32,638 nucleotides of DNA from Sphingobium sp. CCH11-B1 (GTDB lineage Bacteria > Pseudomonadota > Alphaproteobacteria > Sphingomonadales > Sphingomonadaceae), in contig NZ_LSJY01000062.1 in NCBI RefSeq assembly GCF_001556865.1, positions 1-32,638 on the forward strand, given 5' to 3'. Numbering within the stretch: the stretch's first letter is position 1; the number at the start of each line of letters is the position of its first letter. Positions 1 to 9,867 of this stretch are shown piece after piece. The notes under the pieces were generated by a model, which made no database searches, had not been told where the DNA came from, and worked only from the letters and a program-made list of their open reading frames with translations. The position numbers and the translations under genes are program-made.

Positions 1-1143
1 GGTGACGGTTGTGTTGGTGGGGAGGATTATCCCCTCTTCCACCAGCCACCTCGCCAGCTTCGCAACCCGCTCCACCTTGTCCGCGACGGTGCCGAGCTTT
101 TCGTGGAAGGTGATGCGTTCCAGCTTTTTGGCGTGGTCTTCCAGCTTCGTCTTGCGGTCCTGTTCCCAGAAGAAGCGGGCATCGCTCAACCGCGCGGCGA
201 GTACCTTGCGGTTGCCGGCGATGATCGCGGCGCCGCCATCCTTCGCCTCGATATTGGCGGTGCAGATGAAGGCCGGCGCGAGCTTGCCGCTTGCGTCCTT
301 CAGCACGAAATATTTCTGGTTGATGCGCAGCGTCAGCTGGATGACCTCGGGCGGCACTTCGAGGAAGGCCGGGTCGAAATCACCGAGCAGCGGCACGGGC
401 CATTCGGTGAGGCCGGCATTCTCCGCAACCAGGCCCTTGTCCTCGATCACGCCCAGCCCAAGCGCCGCGGCGGCTTCGGCGGCCTTCGCCTCGATGATCG
501 CCTGCCGATCCTGATGGCTGACGATCACATGGCAGGCGCGCAATTTCTCGACATAGTCGTGCGCACCGCCGATCGTGATCTCGCCCGAATGGTGGAAACG
601 GTGGCCGAGGGTGGCGAAGCCGGAGCGGATGCCCTCAATCTCCAAGTCGACAAGGTCTTCGCCCAAAATGGCGACGATGCCCTGCAAGGGGCGGACCCAG
701 CGCAGGCTTTCGGTCGTCTGGCTGGCCGCGCCCCAGCGCATCGACTTGGGCCAGGGGAAGGCGCGGACGACGGTGGGCACCGCCTCCGCCAGCACGTCGG
801 CGGTCGCGCGGCCGGGCTTTTCGACGACAGCGAACCAGACGCCGTCCCGGTCCTCAAGCTGGTCCCTGGTCAGGCCAGTCTTGCGCAGGAAGCCCTCCAG
901 CGCCTGATCGGGCGCGGACGTGCGCGGTCCTTTGAATTCCTCGCTGACGGCGGCGGTTTCGAGCGGCAGGCCGCGCGCGATGAGGGCAAGCCGGCGCGGC
1001 GTGACGAAACTGTCGATCGCGGCAGGCTTCAACCCGGCCTTCGCCAGTTCCTCGGTGAACAGGCGGGCAAGGTCGTCGGACGCCTTCAACTGCATGCGCG
1101 CCGGAATTTCCTCACAGCGCAGTTCGAGGAGGAAATCAGTCAT
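1..1143 (-). CDS. glyS: Glycine--tRNA ligase beta subunit, partial (C-terminus beyond window)
   Basis: This is the beta subunit of the bacterial alpha2-beta2 glycyl-tRNA synthetase, which charges tRNA-Gly in the cytoplasm; the beta chain supplies tRNA recognition. The minus-strand frame opens with [18 protein letters not shown], the characteristic GlyS N-terminus, and stays open for 381 codons to the window edge. Full-length members are close to 690 residues, so a little over half is present. The ATG at 1143 overlaps the glyQ stop in an ATGA arrangement, so translation of the two subunits is probably coupled, which fits a stoichiometric complex. The truncation is only the window edge, not gene damage. 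Confidence 0.96.
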   Translation of the reverse strand, partial: MTDFLLELRCEEIPARMQLKASDDLARLFTEELAKAGLKPAAIDSFVTPRRLALIARGLPLETAAVSEEFKGPRTSAPDQALEGFLRKTGLTRDQLEDRDGVWFAVVEKPGRATADVLAEAVPTVVRAFPWPKSMRWGAASQTTESLRWVRPLQGIVAILGEDLVDLEIEGIRSGFATLGHRFHHSGEITIGGAHDYVEKLRACHVIVSHQDRQAIIEAKAAEAAAALGLGVIEDKGLVAENAGLTEWPVPLLGDFDPAFLEVPPEVIQLTLRINQKYFVLKDASGKLAPAFICTANIEAKDGGAAIIAGNRKVLAARLSDARFFWEQDRKTKLEDHAKKLERITFHEKLGTVADKVERVAKLARWLVEEGIILPTNTTVT

Positions 1144-2015
1144 CAGGCGGCCCACTTGTTATGCTTCATCCAGGCTTCGCAACTGCCCCGCGCCATGTCG
1201 CGGACCTGGCCCATGTAACTGGCGCGTTCCTGCACCGAGATGACTCCGCGTGCCTGCAGGAGGTTGAACGTATGGCTGGCCTTGATCGCCTGCTCGAATG
1301 CGGCGAGCGGCACGCCGTTTTCGATGCACCGGTCATATTCAGCCCGGCAGTCCTTGAACCAGCGGAACAGTTTTTCCGTGTCCGCGACCTCGAAATTCCA
1401 TTTCGACATCTGTTTCTCGTTTTCGAGAAAGACATCGCCATAGGTCACGCCGGCATCGTTGAATTTCAGGTCGTAGACGCTGTCGACACCCTGAATATAC
1501 GTGGCGAGGCGCTCCAGCCCATAGGTCAGCTCGCCCGCGACCGGCTTGCAGTCGAAGCCGCCCATCTGCTGGAAATAGGTGAACTGGGTGACTTCCATGC
1601 CGTCGCACCAGACTTCCCAGCCCAGCCCCCAGGCGCCCAGCGTCGGGCTTTCCCAGTCATCCTCCACGAAGCGGATGTCATGGACGAGCGGATCGATGCC
1701 AATCTCCACCAGCGATCCCAGATAGAGTTGCTGCAGGTTCGCCGGCGACGGCTTCATGATCACCTGATACTGGTAATAATGCTGAAGCCGGTTGGGATTT
1801 TCGCCGTAGCGGCCATCGGTCGGGCGGCGGCTGGGCTGCACATAGGCGGCGTTCCACGGATTGGGACCAAGGCTGCGCAATGTGGTGGCCGGGTGGAAGG
1901 TGCCCGCGCCGACCTCCATGTCATAGGGCTGGAGGATGACGCAGCCCTGCCGCCCCCAATAGGCATGGAGGGTCAGGATCAGGTCCTGGAAAGAAAGCGA
2001 TTTGCCTTCGGCCAC
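1143..2015 (-). CDS. glyQ: Glycine--tRNA ligase alpha subunit
   Basis: Catalytic subunit of the tetrameric class II glycyl-tRNA synthetase; it activates glycine with ATP and, with GlyS, aminoacylates tRNA-Gly. The 290 residues match the usual family length and carry GlyQ signatures near the N-terminus ([55 protein letters not shown]). The only sensible start is a GTG at 2015, preceded on the minus strand by AAGGA five to six bases upstream. Its TGA overlaps the glyS ATG. It is transcribed divergently from the TraB-family genes; the 139-base gap to them must hold the promoters, but I could not identify a convincing -35/-10 pair. Confidence 0.98.
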   Translation of the reverse strand: MAEGKSLSFQDLILTLHAYWGRQGCVILQPYDMEVGAGTFHPATTLRSLGPNPWNAAYVQPSRRPTDGRYGENPNRLQHYYQYQVIMKPSPANLQQLYLGSLVEIGIDPLVHDIRFVEDDWESPTLGAWGLGWEVWCDGMEVTQFTYFQQMGGFDCKPVAGELTYGLERLATYIQGVDSVYDLKFNDAGVTYGDVFLENEKQMSKWNFEVADTEKLFRWFKDCRAEYDRCIENGVPLAAFEQAIKASHTFNLLQARGVISVQERASYMGQVRDMARGSCEAWMKHNKWAA

Positions 2016-2154
2016 GATGGTCCTTCTTTACGCTACAGGCTTGAATGACAGGCCCTGCGCCTTGGCGCATGGCTTGGAAAGGGTCAAGCTATTGCGGCGG
2101 CAAAGAGGGTAAACCCGCTTGCCCTTCGCGCATGCGATGCGCATCTTCACGGCC

Positions 2155-3060
2155 ATGAAGATGATCCCCCTCCTGCTTCGCGCCCTTCTGCGCGTCACGC
2201 CCGCCGCCCTGCTGGTGGCCAGCGGCGCGGCGGAGGCGCGCGATGCGTCCGCCGCCTCCCCTGCCCTCTGGCAGGTCAAGGACGCTGACACCACCCTCTA
2301 CCTGTTCGGCACCGTCCATGTGATGAAGCCGGGGATCGACTGGTTCAAAGGCCCGGTAAAGCAGGCGTTCGACGCGTCGGACGAGCTGGTGCTGGAGATC
2401 ATCGAGCCGGACGATCCCGCCGCGCTGGGCACGACCATGATGCGGCAGGCGGTGGCGCAGGACGGGGTGAAGCTGTCGGATCGGCTGTCCCCGGAGGCGC
2501 GAGCGACCTATCAGGCGGCGATGCAGGCGAACGGCCTGCCCTGGCAGACGTTCGAGATGTTCAATCCCTGGATGAGCGGCATGGCGCTGTCGGTCGCGCC
2601 GCTGGAGAAGCTGGGCTATCGCAGCGACATCGGCGCGGAGAAGATCTTGCGCGCAGCGGCGACCGGCGCAGGCAAGAAGGTCGATGCGCTGGAGACGATC
2701 GAACAGCAGGTCGGCTTCTTCGCCGGTCTGCCGATGGCGCAGCAGATCCAGTTCCTGAACGCCACGGTCGACGGCCTGCCCGACATGGAAACGGAATTCG
2801 GTTCGCTGCTGCGCTACTGGCAGGAGGGGCAACCCGACAAGCTGGCGAAGATGATGAACGAGTCGCTGGAGACGACGCCCGAACTGGCGCAGGTGCTGCT
2901 GACCGGGCGCAACGCGACCTGGGCGCATTGGATCAAGACGCGGCTTGCGCAGCCGGGCACGGTTTTCGTCGCGGTCGGCGCGGGCCATCTGGCGGGCAAG
3001 GGCAGCGTGCAGGACCAGTTGAAGGCCCTAGGCGTCGCATCGACGCGGGTGGGGAAATAA
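2155..3060 (+). CDS. TraB/GumN family protein with signal peptide
   Basis: A member of the TraB/GumN (TraB/PrgY) family, whose fold resembles EreA/ChaN-type hydrolases; the biochemical activity is not established for this clade. The family's N-terminal GxxH motif is visible in LYLFGTVHVMKPG, and the C-terminal signature in FVAVGAGHLAGKGS. I start it at ATG 2155 because that gives a clean signal peptide (MKMIPLLLRALLRV then a hydrophobic stretch ending SGAAEA), giving about 301 residues and a probably periplasmic product. In-frame ATGs at 2119 and 2137 are alternatives and none has a clear ribosome binding site. It is followed after 4 bases by a paralogue in the same frame direction, so the two form an operon. 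Confidence 0.9.
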   Translation: MKMIPLLLRALLRVTPAALLVASGAAEARDASAASPALWQVKDADTTLYLFGTVHVMKPGIDWFKGPVKQAFDASDELVLEIIEPDDPAALGTTMMRQAVAQDGVKLSDRLSPEARATYQAAMQANGLPWQTFEMFNPWMSGMALSVAPLEKLGYRSDIGAEKILRAAATGAGKKVDALETIEQQVGFFAGLPMAQQIQFLNATVDGLPDMETEFGSLLRYWQEGQPDKLAKMMNESLETTPELAQVLLTGRNATWAHWIKTRLAQPGTVFVAVGAGHLAGKGSVQDQLKALGVASTRVGK

Positions 3061-3064
3061 GCCC

Positions 3065-3943
3065 GTGCTGACCCGGCTGCTCGCGCTCTTCGCGCTCCTG
3101 ATCGTCACTGCCTGCGACAAGGCCGCTGCCCCGCAGCCGCCGAGTGGCGGCGGTCCCGCTCTGTGGCAGGTCGAGCGCGGCGACATGAAGGGCTGGCTGT
3201 TCGGCACCATCCATGTGCTGCCCAAGGGCATCGGCTGGGACACCCCGGCAATTCGGGCGGCGATGGGCGAGGCGGACAGGCTGGTGCTGGAAGCATCGGA
3301 CCTGCAGGACGAGCAGAAGACCCTGACGCTATTCGAGAGGATGGGCCGCAGCCCCGGCCTGCCGCCTCTCGAGAAGCGGGTGCCGGCAAGCGAGGTCGCG
3401 GCGCTGGACAAGGCGATGGCGGACGGCGGAACCAGCACGCAATTGCTGTCCGGCTATGAAAGCTGGGCAGCGGCGATGCTGCTGTCCGCCGCAAGCCAGC
3501 AGGGCCTGGGCGTCAGCCAGAGCGACGGCGTGGAGCCAGTGCTGATCGCAACGTTCAAACAAGCGGGCAAGCCGATCGGCGGGCTGGAAACGGTGGAGCG
3601 GCAGTTCGGCGCGTTCGACACGCTGCCGCAAGCCGCGCAATCGCGCCTGCTGGTGCAGACCGTGCATGAAGCCAAGGGCATGAAGGCGTTGTACGACCGC
3701 ATCCTTGCCGCGTGGCTGAAGGGTGACATGGCCGCGATCGCGAAGGAGGACGAGATCGGCGAACAACCCGATCCCGTGGTCGAGGAAGCGATATTGGTCG
3801 CGCGCAACCGTGACTGGGTGAAGGCGATCGAGCCAATGAAGGGCCACCCCTTCATCGCGGTCGGCGCGGGCCATCTGACGGGCAAGGGCAACCTGATCGC
3901 GATGCTGGAGGCGAAGGGCTTTACGGTCAAGCGGGTGCAATAG
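3065..3943 (+). CDS. TraB/GumN family lipoprotein
   Basis: Second TraB/GumN-family protein, clearly a paralogue of the preceding gene: both have ALWQV, then an LFGTxHV motif (LFGTIHVLPKG here), a GGLETVERQFGAFDTLP-type centre and FIAVGAGHLTGKGN at the end. The start is GTG 3065, four bases after the previous stop. The N-terminus (MLTRLLALFALLIVTAC) has a lipobox VTA-Cys with the lipidated cysteine at residue 17, so this copy is a lipoprotein while the first copy has an ordinary signal peptide. Aspartate follows the cysteine, which in enterobacteria keeps lipoproteins in the inner membrane; whether that rule holds here is unknown. Length is 292 residues. Substrate and role are not known. Confidence 0.9.
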   Translation: MLTRLLALFALLIVTACDKAAAPQPPSGGGPALWQVERGDMKGWLFGTIHVLPKGIGWDTPAIRAAMGEADRLVLEASDLQDEQKTLTLFERMGRSPGLPPLEKRVPASEVAALDKAMADGGTSTQLLSGYESWAAAMLLSAASQQGLGVSQSDGVEPVLIATFKQAGKPIGGLETVERQFGAFDTLPQAAQSRLLVQTVHEAKGMKALYDRILAAWLKGDMAAIAKEDEIGEQPDPVVEEAILVARNRDWVKAIEPMKGHPFIAVGAGHLTGKGNLIAMLEAKGFTVKRVQ

Positions 3944-3976
3944 CGGCCGCTGTTGGCACCACCCCTTGCCTTTCGC

Positions 3977-4035
3977 GCCCTTTCTGCTAAAGGGCCGCCT
4001 TCCCGCGATGGTCATCCCTGGAGGCGTGGCGGGAA
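3977..4035 (+). promoter_or_regulatory. Two small hairpins in the leader upstream of rplY
   Basis: Positions 3977-3995 form a perfect 7-base-pair stem (GCCCTTT / AAAGGGC) with a 5-base loop. Positions 4000-4006 and 4029-4035 form a second 7-base stem (TTCCCGC / GCGGGAA) around 22 bases. The first could end the TraB operon, but no T run follows it; together they could be a leader structure for the ribosomal protein gene. No consensus promoter was identified. Confidence 0.3.
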
Positions 4036-4065
4036 AGTACATCATCTAGCTTTTGGAGACACGCA

Positions 4066-4686
4066 ATGAGCGAGCAGCTTACGCTGTCGGCCGAGGCACG
4101 CGATCGGGCAGGCAAGGGAGCCTCCCGCGCTCTCCGCCGCGAGGGCCGCGTTCCCGCCGTCATTTATGGCAACAATCAAGACCCGCAGTCCATCCACGTC
4201 GAGGAAAAGCTCCTCAACAAACTGCTGGGCACCGGCCATTTCTTCAACTCGGTCATCATGGTCGAAGTGGGCGGCAAGGCCGTTCGCACGCTGGCCAAGG
4301 ACGTGGCGTTCCACCCCGTCTCCGACCGTCCGCTGCACGCCGATTTCCTGCGCGTTTCGGAACACGCCACCGTCAGCGTCAACGTGCCTGTGCGCTTCGA
4401 GAATGAAGACGCCGCGCCTGGCCTGAAGAAGGGCGGCGTGCTGAACGTCGTGCGTCACGATATCGAACTGGTGGTCGACGCAGCCGAAATCCCCGAGGAT
4501 GTCGTCGTCGACCTGTCGGGCTTCGAAGTCGGTGATTCGATCCACATCAGCGCGGTGACGCTGCCCAAGGGCGCGAAGACCGCGATCGACGATCGCGACT
4601 TCACCATCGCCACGATCGTTGCGCCGTCCGCTCTCAAGAGCAGCGAAGGCGACACGACCAAGGAAGGCGAAGCCGAAGCCGAATAA
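4066..4686 (+). CDS. rplY: 50S ribosomal protein L25/general stress protein Ctc
   Basis: Ribosomal protein L25 of the long Ctc/TL5 type, which binds 5S rRNA in the large subunit. The N-terminal L25 domain (residues 1 to about 95) starts [20 protein letters not shown] and contains GRVPAVIYG; the C-terminal TL5-type beta domain follows ([39 protein letters not shown]). The last 20 or so residues are an acidic, low-complexity tail ending GEAEAE, common in alphaproteobacterial copies. Total length is 206 residues, as expected. TGGAG lies about 8 bases before the ATG. The pth gene follows, an arrangement widespread in bacteria (rplY-pth), but here a 103-base palindromic repeat lies between them. 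Confidence 0.97.
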   Translation: MSEQLTLSAEARDRAGKGASRALRREGRVPAVIYGNNQDPQSIHVEEKLLNKLLGTGHFFNSVIMVEVGGKAVRTLAKDVAFHPVSDRPLHADFLRVSEHATVSVNVPVRFENEDAAPGLKKGGVLNVVRHDIELVVDAAEIPEDVVVDLSGFEVGDSIHISAVTLPKGAKTAIDDRDFTIATIVAPSALKSSEGDTTKEGEAEAE

Positions 4687-4716
4687 GGCTTCTTCGGTTC
4701 TTGAAGACTTGTCAGA

Positions 4717-4819
4717 CCCCGTTCGGGCTGAGCAAAGTCGAAGCCCTCAACTGAGCGACGCGAAGGTCAGTCTTCGATCCGCTCAGGCGAGGGCTTCGAG
4801 ACGCTCAGGGCGAACGGGG
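4717..4819. repeat. Nested palindromic intergenic repeat (REP-like)
   Basis: The outer arms at 4717-4748 and 4789-4819 are near-perfect reverse complements: left begins CCCCGTTCGGGCTGAGC and ends TCGAAGCCCTC; the right arm, reversed, begins CCCCGTTCGCCCTGAGC and ends TCGAAGCCCTC. Inside them is a second inverted repeat (CTGAGCGACGCGAAG against CTTCGATCCGCTCAG). The unit could fold as one long hairpin in the rplY-pth transcript. From memory, related GTTCG...GTCGAAGCC palindromes are dispersed in sphingomonad genomes; I could not count copies here. It ends 12 bases before the pth ribosome binding site. Confidence 0.85.
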
Positions 4820-4842
4820 TTCGTCTTTTCGGGAGGTCAGCC

Positions 4843-5412
4843 ATGCAGATCTGGGCCGGACTCGGCAATCCGGGACCGCAATATGCGATGCACCGGCACA
4901 ATGTGGGCTTCATGGCCGCGGACCTCATCGCCGATCTGTATCGCTTCTCCCCACCCAGGAAGCAGTTCCAGGGATGGGTGCAGGAAGGCCGCATCGGGCC
5001 TGAGAAGATCCTGCTGCTGAAACCCGCCACTTTCATGAACGAAAGCGGCCGGTCCATTGGCGATGCGATGCGTTTCTACAAGCTGACGCCGCAGGATGTG
5101 ACGGTTTTTCACGATGAGCTCGACCTTGCGCCCATGAAGGTCAAGGTGAAGCGCGGCGGCGGCAATGCCGGGCATAACGGCCTGCGCTCCACCGATGCCC
5201 ATATCGGGCCGGATTTCCGCCGGGTGCGCATCGGCATCGGCCACCCCGGACACAAGGACAGGGTGCATGGCTATGTGCTGGGCAACTATGCCAAGAGCGA
5301 GACGGATGCGCTGGCCGACATGCTGGGCGCCATCGGCGCGGAGGCCGAATGGCTGGCCAAGAATGACGACGTCCGGTTCATGAACGAGGTTGCGCTTCGG
5401 CTGGCGGCATAG
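4843..5412 (+). CDS. pth: Peptidyl-tRNA hydrolase
   Basis: Cytoplasmic esterase that releases peptides from prematurely dropped peptidyl-tRNA so that the tRNA is recycled. The family signatures are all present: GLGNPGPQY at residues 6-14, the catalytic histidine in MHRHNVGF (His19), Asn66 in FMNESG, Asp91 in FHDELDLAP, and GGGNAGHNGLRS. Length is 189 residues, normal for bacterial Pth. The start is well fixed by GGGAGG at 4831-4836, six bases before the ATG. It lies downstream of rplY, separated by a palindromic repeat that would be part of any shared transcript. Confidence 0.98.
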   Translation: MQIWAGLGNPGPQYAMHRHNVGFMAADLIADLYRFSPPRKQFQGWVQEGRIGPEKILLLKPATFMNESGRSIGDAMRFYKLTPQDVTVFHDELDLAPMKVKVKRGGGNAGHNGLRSTDAHIGPDFRRVRIGIGHPGHKDRVHGYVLGNYAKSETDALADMLGAIGAEAEWLAKNDDVRFMNEVALRLAA

Positions 5413-5475
5413 GGCGAAGGGTGCAAGCCGGGCATTTCAACCATTTTTTAGCGAAGCCCGGATAACGCGGGGGAC

Positions 5476-6729
5476 GTGAGAGGTGGAGAAACCCTGCTGC
5501 GTATCGCGCCCGACATGGCATGCGTGGGCATGTATGTGTCTGGTTTTGAAGGGTCCTGGTTCAAACATCCATTTTGGCGCGCCCGCTTCCTGATCAAGGA
5601 CGAACGGGTGCTTGCAAGGATCCGCGCCAGCGGCATCGACGCGCTGCTGATCGATACCGCCCTGGGCGTTGCGCCGGCGCGGGCGGGTGCCGGACCGATT
5701 CCGTCCGAAAAGGGGGACCAGGCCGAACCCTCTGCTACGGACCGCCCGCTTTCTGACCCGGAGGTCCAACGGGCCCGGACGATCCTAAGCCAGGGTCAGG
5801 CGCTGGTAAGAGGGCTGTTCCACGACGCGCGCCTCGGCAAGCTGGTCGTGACCGACGATGTCGCGTCGCTGGTGGAGGACATCGCTCGCTCGGTGGAGCG
5901 CAGCCAGGCGACGCTCATCAACATGGCGCGGCTGAAGTCCAAGGACGAATATACCTATCTCCATTCAGTCGCCGTCTGCGCGCTGATGATCAATTTCGCG
6001 CGGCAGCTCCAGATGGACGAGGCGCGGGTCCACGAGATGGGCGTCGCCGGCCTGCTGCACGATGTCGGCAAGATGGCCATGCCAGCCGACATATTGAACA
6101 AGGCGGCCCGCCTGACCGACAGCGAATTCGCAGAGGTGAAGCGTCACCCGCTGTCCGGCCACGAACTTCTGGTAACGAGCGGCAACGTCCCGGCGGTGGC
6201 GCTGGACGTGGCGCTACATCATCATGAACGGGTCGATGGTGCGGGCTATCCGTTCGGCCTGAAAGGCTCCGACATCAGCGTGGCGGCGCGCATGGGCGCG
6301 ATTTGCGACATCTATGACGCGCTGACATCCGACCGTTGCTACAAGCAGGCATGGACGCCGGCAGAGGCGATCATGCGCATGGAAAGCTGGCAGGGACATT
6401 GCGATCCCGCTCTGCTCTTCACCTTCATGCAGAGCGTGGCGATCTTTCCGCCCGGCCTGCTGGTGCGGCTGCGGTCGAACCGGCTGGCGGTGATTCTGCC
6501 CAACGGCCGCCGCGGGTCGCGGGCGATGGCGCGCGCCTTCTTCGACGCACGCGCACGCGAATTCCTGCCGGCACGGGATGTGTTCATCACTGGCGGCATG
6601 GACGGCGATCAGGTGGTGAGCCGTGAAGAGCCGGCGCACTGGCCCTTCCCCGACTGGCGGCGGCTGCACGACGAGCTGATGGCCGGGCGTTACCAGCCCG
6701 CCGCCGCCGTCAACCTGCATTGCGCATGA
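5476..6729 (+). CDS. HD-GYP domain c-di-GMP phosphodiesterase with N-terminal DUF3391
   Basis: Probable cyclic di-GMP phosphodiesterase acting in the cytosol on second-messenger control of motility or biofilm. Residues 1 to about 70 resemble DUF3391 (RIAPDMACVGMYVSGFEGSW). The HD-GYP domain follows at about 150-320, with HD at 195-196 in LLHDVGKM and the GYP motif HHERVDGAGYP at 249-259, so the metal-binding residues look intact. A C-terminal extension of about 80 residues has no recognised motif. The start is uncertain: GTG 5476 keeps the whole DUF3391 strand, whereas the first in-frame ATG (5515) would cut into it. There is no sensor or receiver domain, so the input signal, if any, must come through DUF3391 or a partner. 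Confidence 0.92.
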   Translation: MRGGETLLRIAPDMACVGMYVSGFEGSWFKHPFWRARFLIKDERVLARIRASGIDALLIDTALGVAPARAGAGPIPSEKGDQAEPSATDRPLSDPEVQRARTILSQGQALVRGLFHDARLGKLVVTDDVASLVEDIARSVERSQATLINMARLKSKDEYTYLHSVAVCALMINFARQLQMDEARVHEMGVAGLLHDVGKMAMPADILNKAARLTDSEFAEVKRHPLSGHELLVTSGNVPAVALDVALHHHERVDGAGYPFGLKGSDISVAARMGAICDIYDALTSDRCYKQAWTPAEAIMRMESWQGHCDPALLFTFMQSVAIFPPGLLVRLRSNRLAVILPNGRRGSRAMARAFFDARAREFLPARDVFITGGMDGDQVVSREEPAHWPFPDWRRLHDELMAGRYQPAAAVNLHCA

Positions 6730-6748
6730 GATAAAGCGGCATAGGTGA

Positions 6749-8443
<1,695 letters not shown>

Positions 8444-8569
8444 CGCAAACATGGGGTGCGTCTGACACAAACTCACGAGGCGGAAACAAGAGGGAAACGC
8501 GCGCGCATTAGGAAGGACAGGCTGCCGATCGATCCGGTCGCACCCTTCATCCTCTTTCCAGGGACCAAG

Positions 8570-9253
8570 ATGCGCCGCCTTCTGCTTTGCCTGCCCGCCG
8601 CTCTTGCCTTTATGTCCAGCCCCGCCGTCGCCGCCACCAGCGAAGATGAGCAATTCTGGCTCAATCTGACGGCGACGGGATCGATCAAGGACGAACTGGT
8701 CTATTTCGCGGAAATCCAGCCACGTGTGGGCGACGGCGTGTCGCGCGTGGATCAGGCGCTGTTCCGGGGCGCGCTGGGGTGGAAATTCTCACCGTCGCTC
8801 ATCGTCTATCAGGGATACGCGCACGTCGTCCTGCCTGTCGAAGGCGGGAAGGATGTGAATGAGGAACGCAGCTTCCAGCAGCTGAGCTGGACATTGGGCA
8901 AGCCCTGGGGCGGGGAATTGTCGTCCCGCACCCGGCTGGAGCAGCGCTGGCGGTCGGACGGGGACGACATGGGCTGGCGATTGCGGGAGATGATCCGCTA
9001 CGAAAAGCCGCTGAAGGCTGACAGCGACGCCGTGAATGCGCTGGTCTATGCCGAAGGCTTCGCCGCGCTCAACGACACCGACTGGGGCGCGCGCTCAGGC
9101 TTCGACCAGCTCCGCAGCTTCATCGGCGCGGAACTCGGCCTGCCGGGCGCATCCACGCTGGAGGTCGGCTATCTCAACCAGGTCATCAACCAGCGCGCCG
9201 GCAACACGCGCGTCAATCACGTGGCGTCGGTGACCCTGTTCTTCCGGCATTGA
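8570..9253 (+). CDS. DUF2490 domain-containing exported protein
   Basis: An envelope protein of unknown function. From ATG 8570 it encodes 227 residues: a signal peptide (MRRLLLCLPAALAFMSSPAVA) followed by a mature part starting ATSEDEQFWLNLTATGSI, the typical opening of DUF2490 proteins. The rest alternates short polar and aromatic strands (DELVYFAEIQPRVGD, LIVYQGYAHVVLPVEGG, SSRTRLEQRWRSDGDDMGWR) and ends in TLFFRH, a C-terminal aromatic pattern suggesting a small outer-membrane beta-barrel. That topology is inference. A longer frame from 8456 exists, but it would bury the signal peptide. Its last 41 bases overlap the convergent DUF983 gene. Confidence 0.85.
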   Translation: MRRLLLCLPAALAFMSSPAVAATSEDEQFWLNLTATGSIKDELVYFAEIQPRVGDGVSRVDQALFRGALGWKFSPSLIVYQGYAHVVLPVEGGKDVNEERSFQQLSWTLGKPWGGELSSRTRLEQRWRSDGDDMGWRLREMIRYEKPLKADSDAVNALVYAEGFAALNDTDWGARSGFDQLRSFIGAELGLPGASTLEVGYLNQVINQRAGNTRVNHVASVTLFFRH

Positions 9254-9701
9254 CCCGCCCTTCGTCATGCAGCTTGGCCCATAGCGCACTGGTGCCCGCT
9301 TCCTGCGCGCGGGTTGTGAACTGGGCGGCGACCAGCCATCCCTTGATCGGGCGCAGCGGCAGCACGGTGGTCAGGATCAGCACCGGTACTCCGACGACGA
9401 TGTGAACCCAGAGCGGCGGCCGAGCCAAGATTTCCAGCATCAGGATGAAGATGACCCCGGGCACGCAGGCGAAAAGCTGGACGAAAACCGCTGGGCCGTC
9501 CGCCGGGTCGGCGAAGCTGTAGTCGAGGCCGCACACCTCGCAATGATCGCGCACGGTCAGGAAGCCACGGAAGATGTGCCCTTCCCCGCAGCGCGGACAG
9601 CGGCCCATGACGCCGGTTTCATGCGCCGGACGCTTCTTCCACCGCCGGCCGGACGCGTCGGTCCACCAGCCTTCGTCCTGTGCGCCGCCCTGTTCCGTCA
9701 T
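9213..9701 (-). CDS. DUF983 family membrane protein
   Basis: Small inner-membrane protein of unknown function with a zinc-ribbon-like front. After a short acidic N-terminus it has two CxxC pairs (CPRCGEGHIF and CEVCGLDYSF), then the family's DPADGPAVFVQLF segment and two transmembrane helices (VPGVIFILMLEIL; VHIVVGVPVLILTTVLPL). The start at ATG 9701 is supported by GGAGG four bases upstream on the minus strand; the frame is open farther, to 9845, but without comparable support. The product is 162 residues. DUF983 genes are widespread in Alphaproteobacteria, often near cytochrome oxidase genes, but not here. Its 3' end overlaps the convergent DUF2490 gene. Confidence 0.88.
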   Translation of the reverse strand: MTEQGGAQDEGWWTDASGRRWKKRPAHETGVMGRCPRCGEGHIFRGFLTVRDHCEVCGLDYSFADPADGPAVFVQLFACVPGVIFILMLEILARPPLWVHIVVGVPVLILTTVLPLRPIKGWLVAAQFTTRAQEAGTSALWAKLHDEGRVNAGRTGSPTPRD

Positions 9702-9867
9702 GTCGCCTCCAATCTGCCGCCCCCATGTCGCGTGGCCGCAGCGCTTTTCAACTGCGCCTTTTGTCCTACCCCGACACGCCGCTAACCTGTTTGACCAAGG
9801 CTGGCCTTTCCGCGCGCCAGACGCTATCGGCGCGGCAACAGTCATTCCGATCGTGTAAGGCAGTCAA

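Noticed and set aside
103..2048. Long plus-strand frames opposite glyS and glyQ
   Set aside because: Both are mirror frames of recognised synthetase genes; no ribosome binding site or protein-like pattern.
5431..5463. CCGGGC...GCCCGG inverted repeat after pth as a terminator
   Set aside because: The T run lies inside the loop rather than after the stem and the stem is only six bases, so it does not fit an intrinsic terminator.
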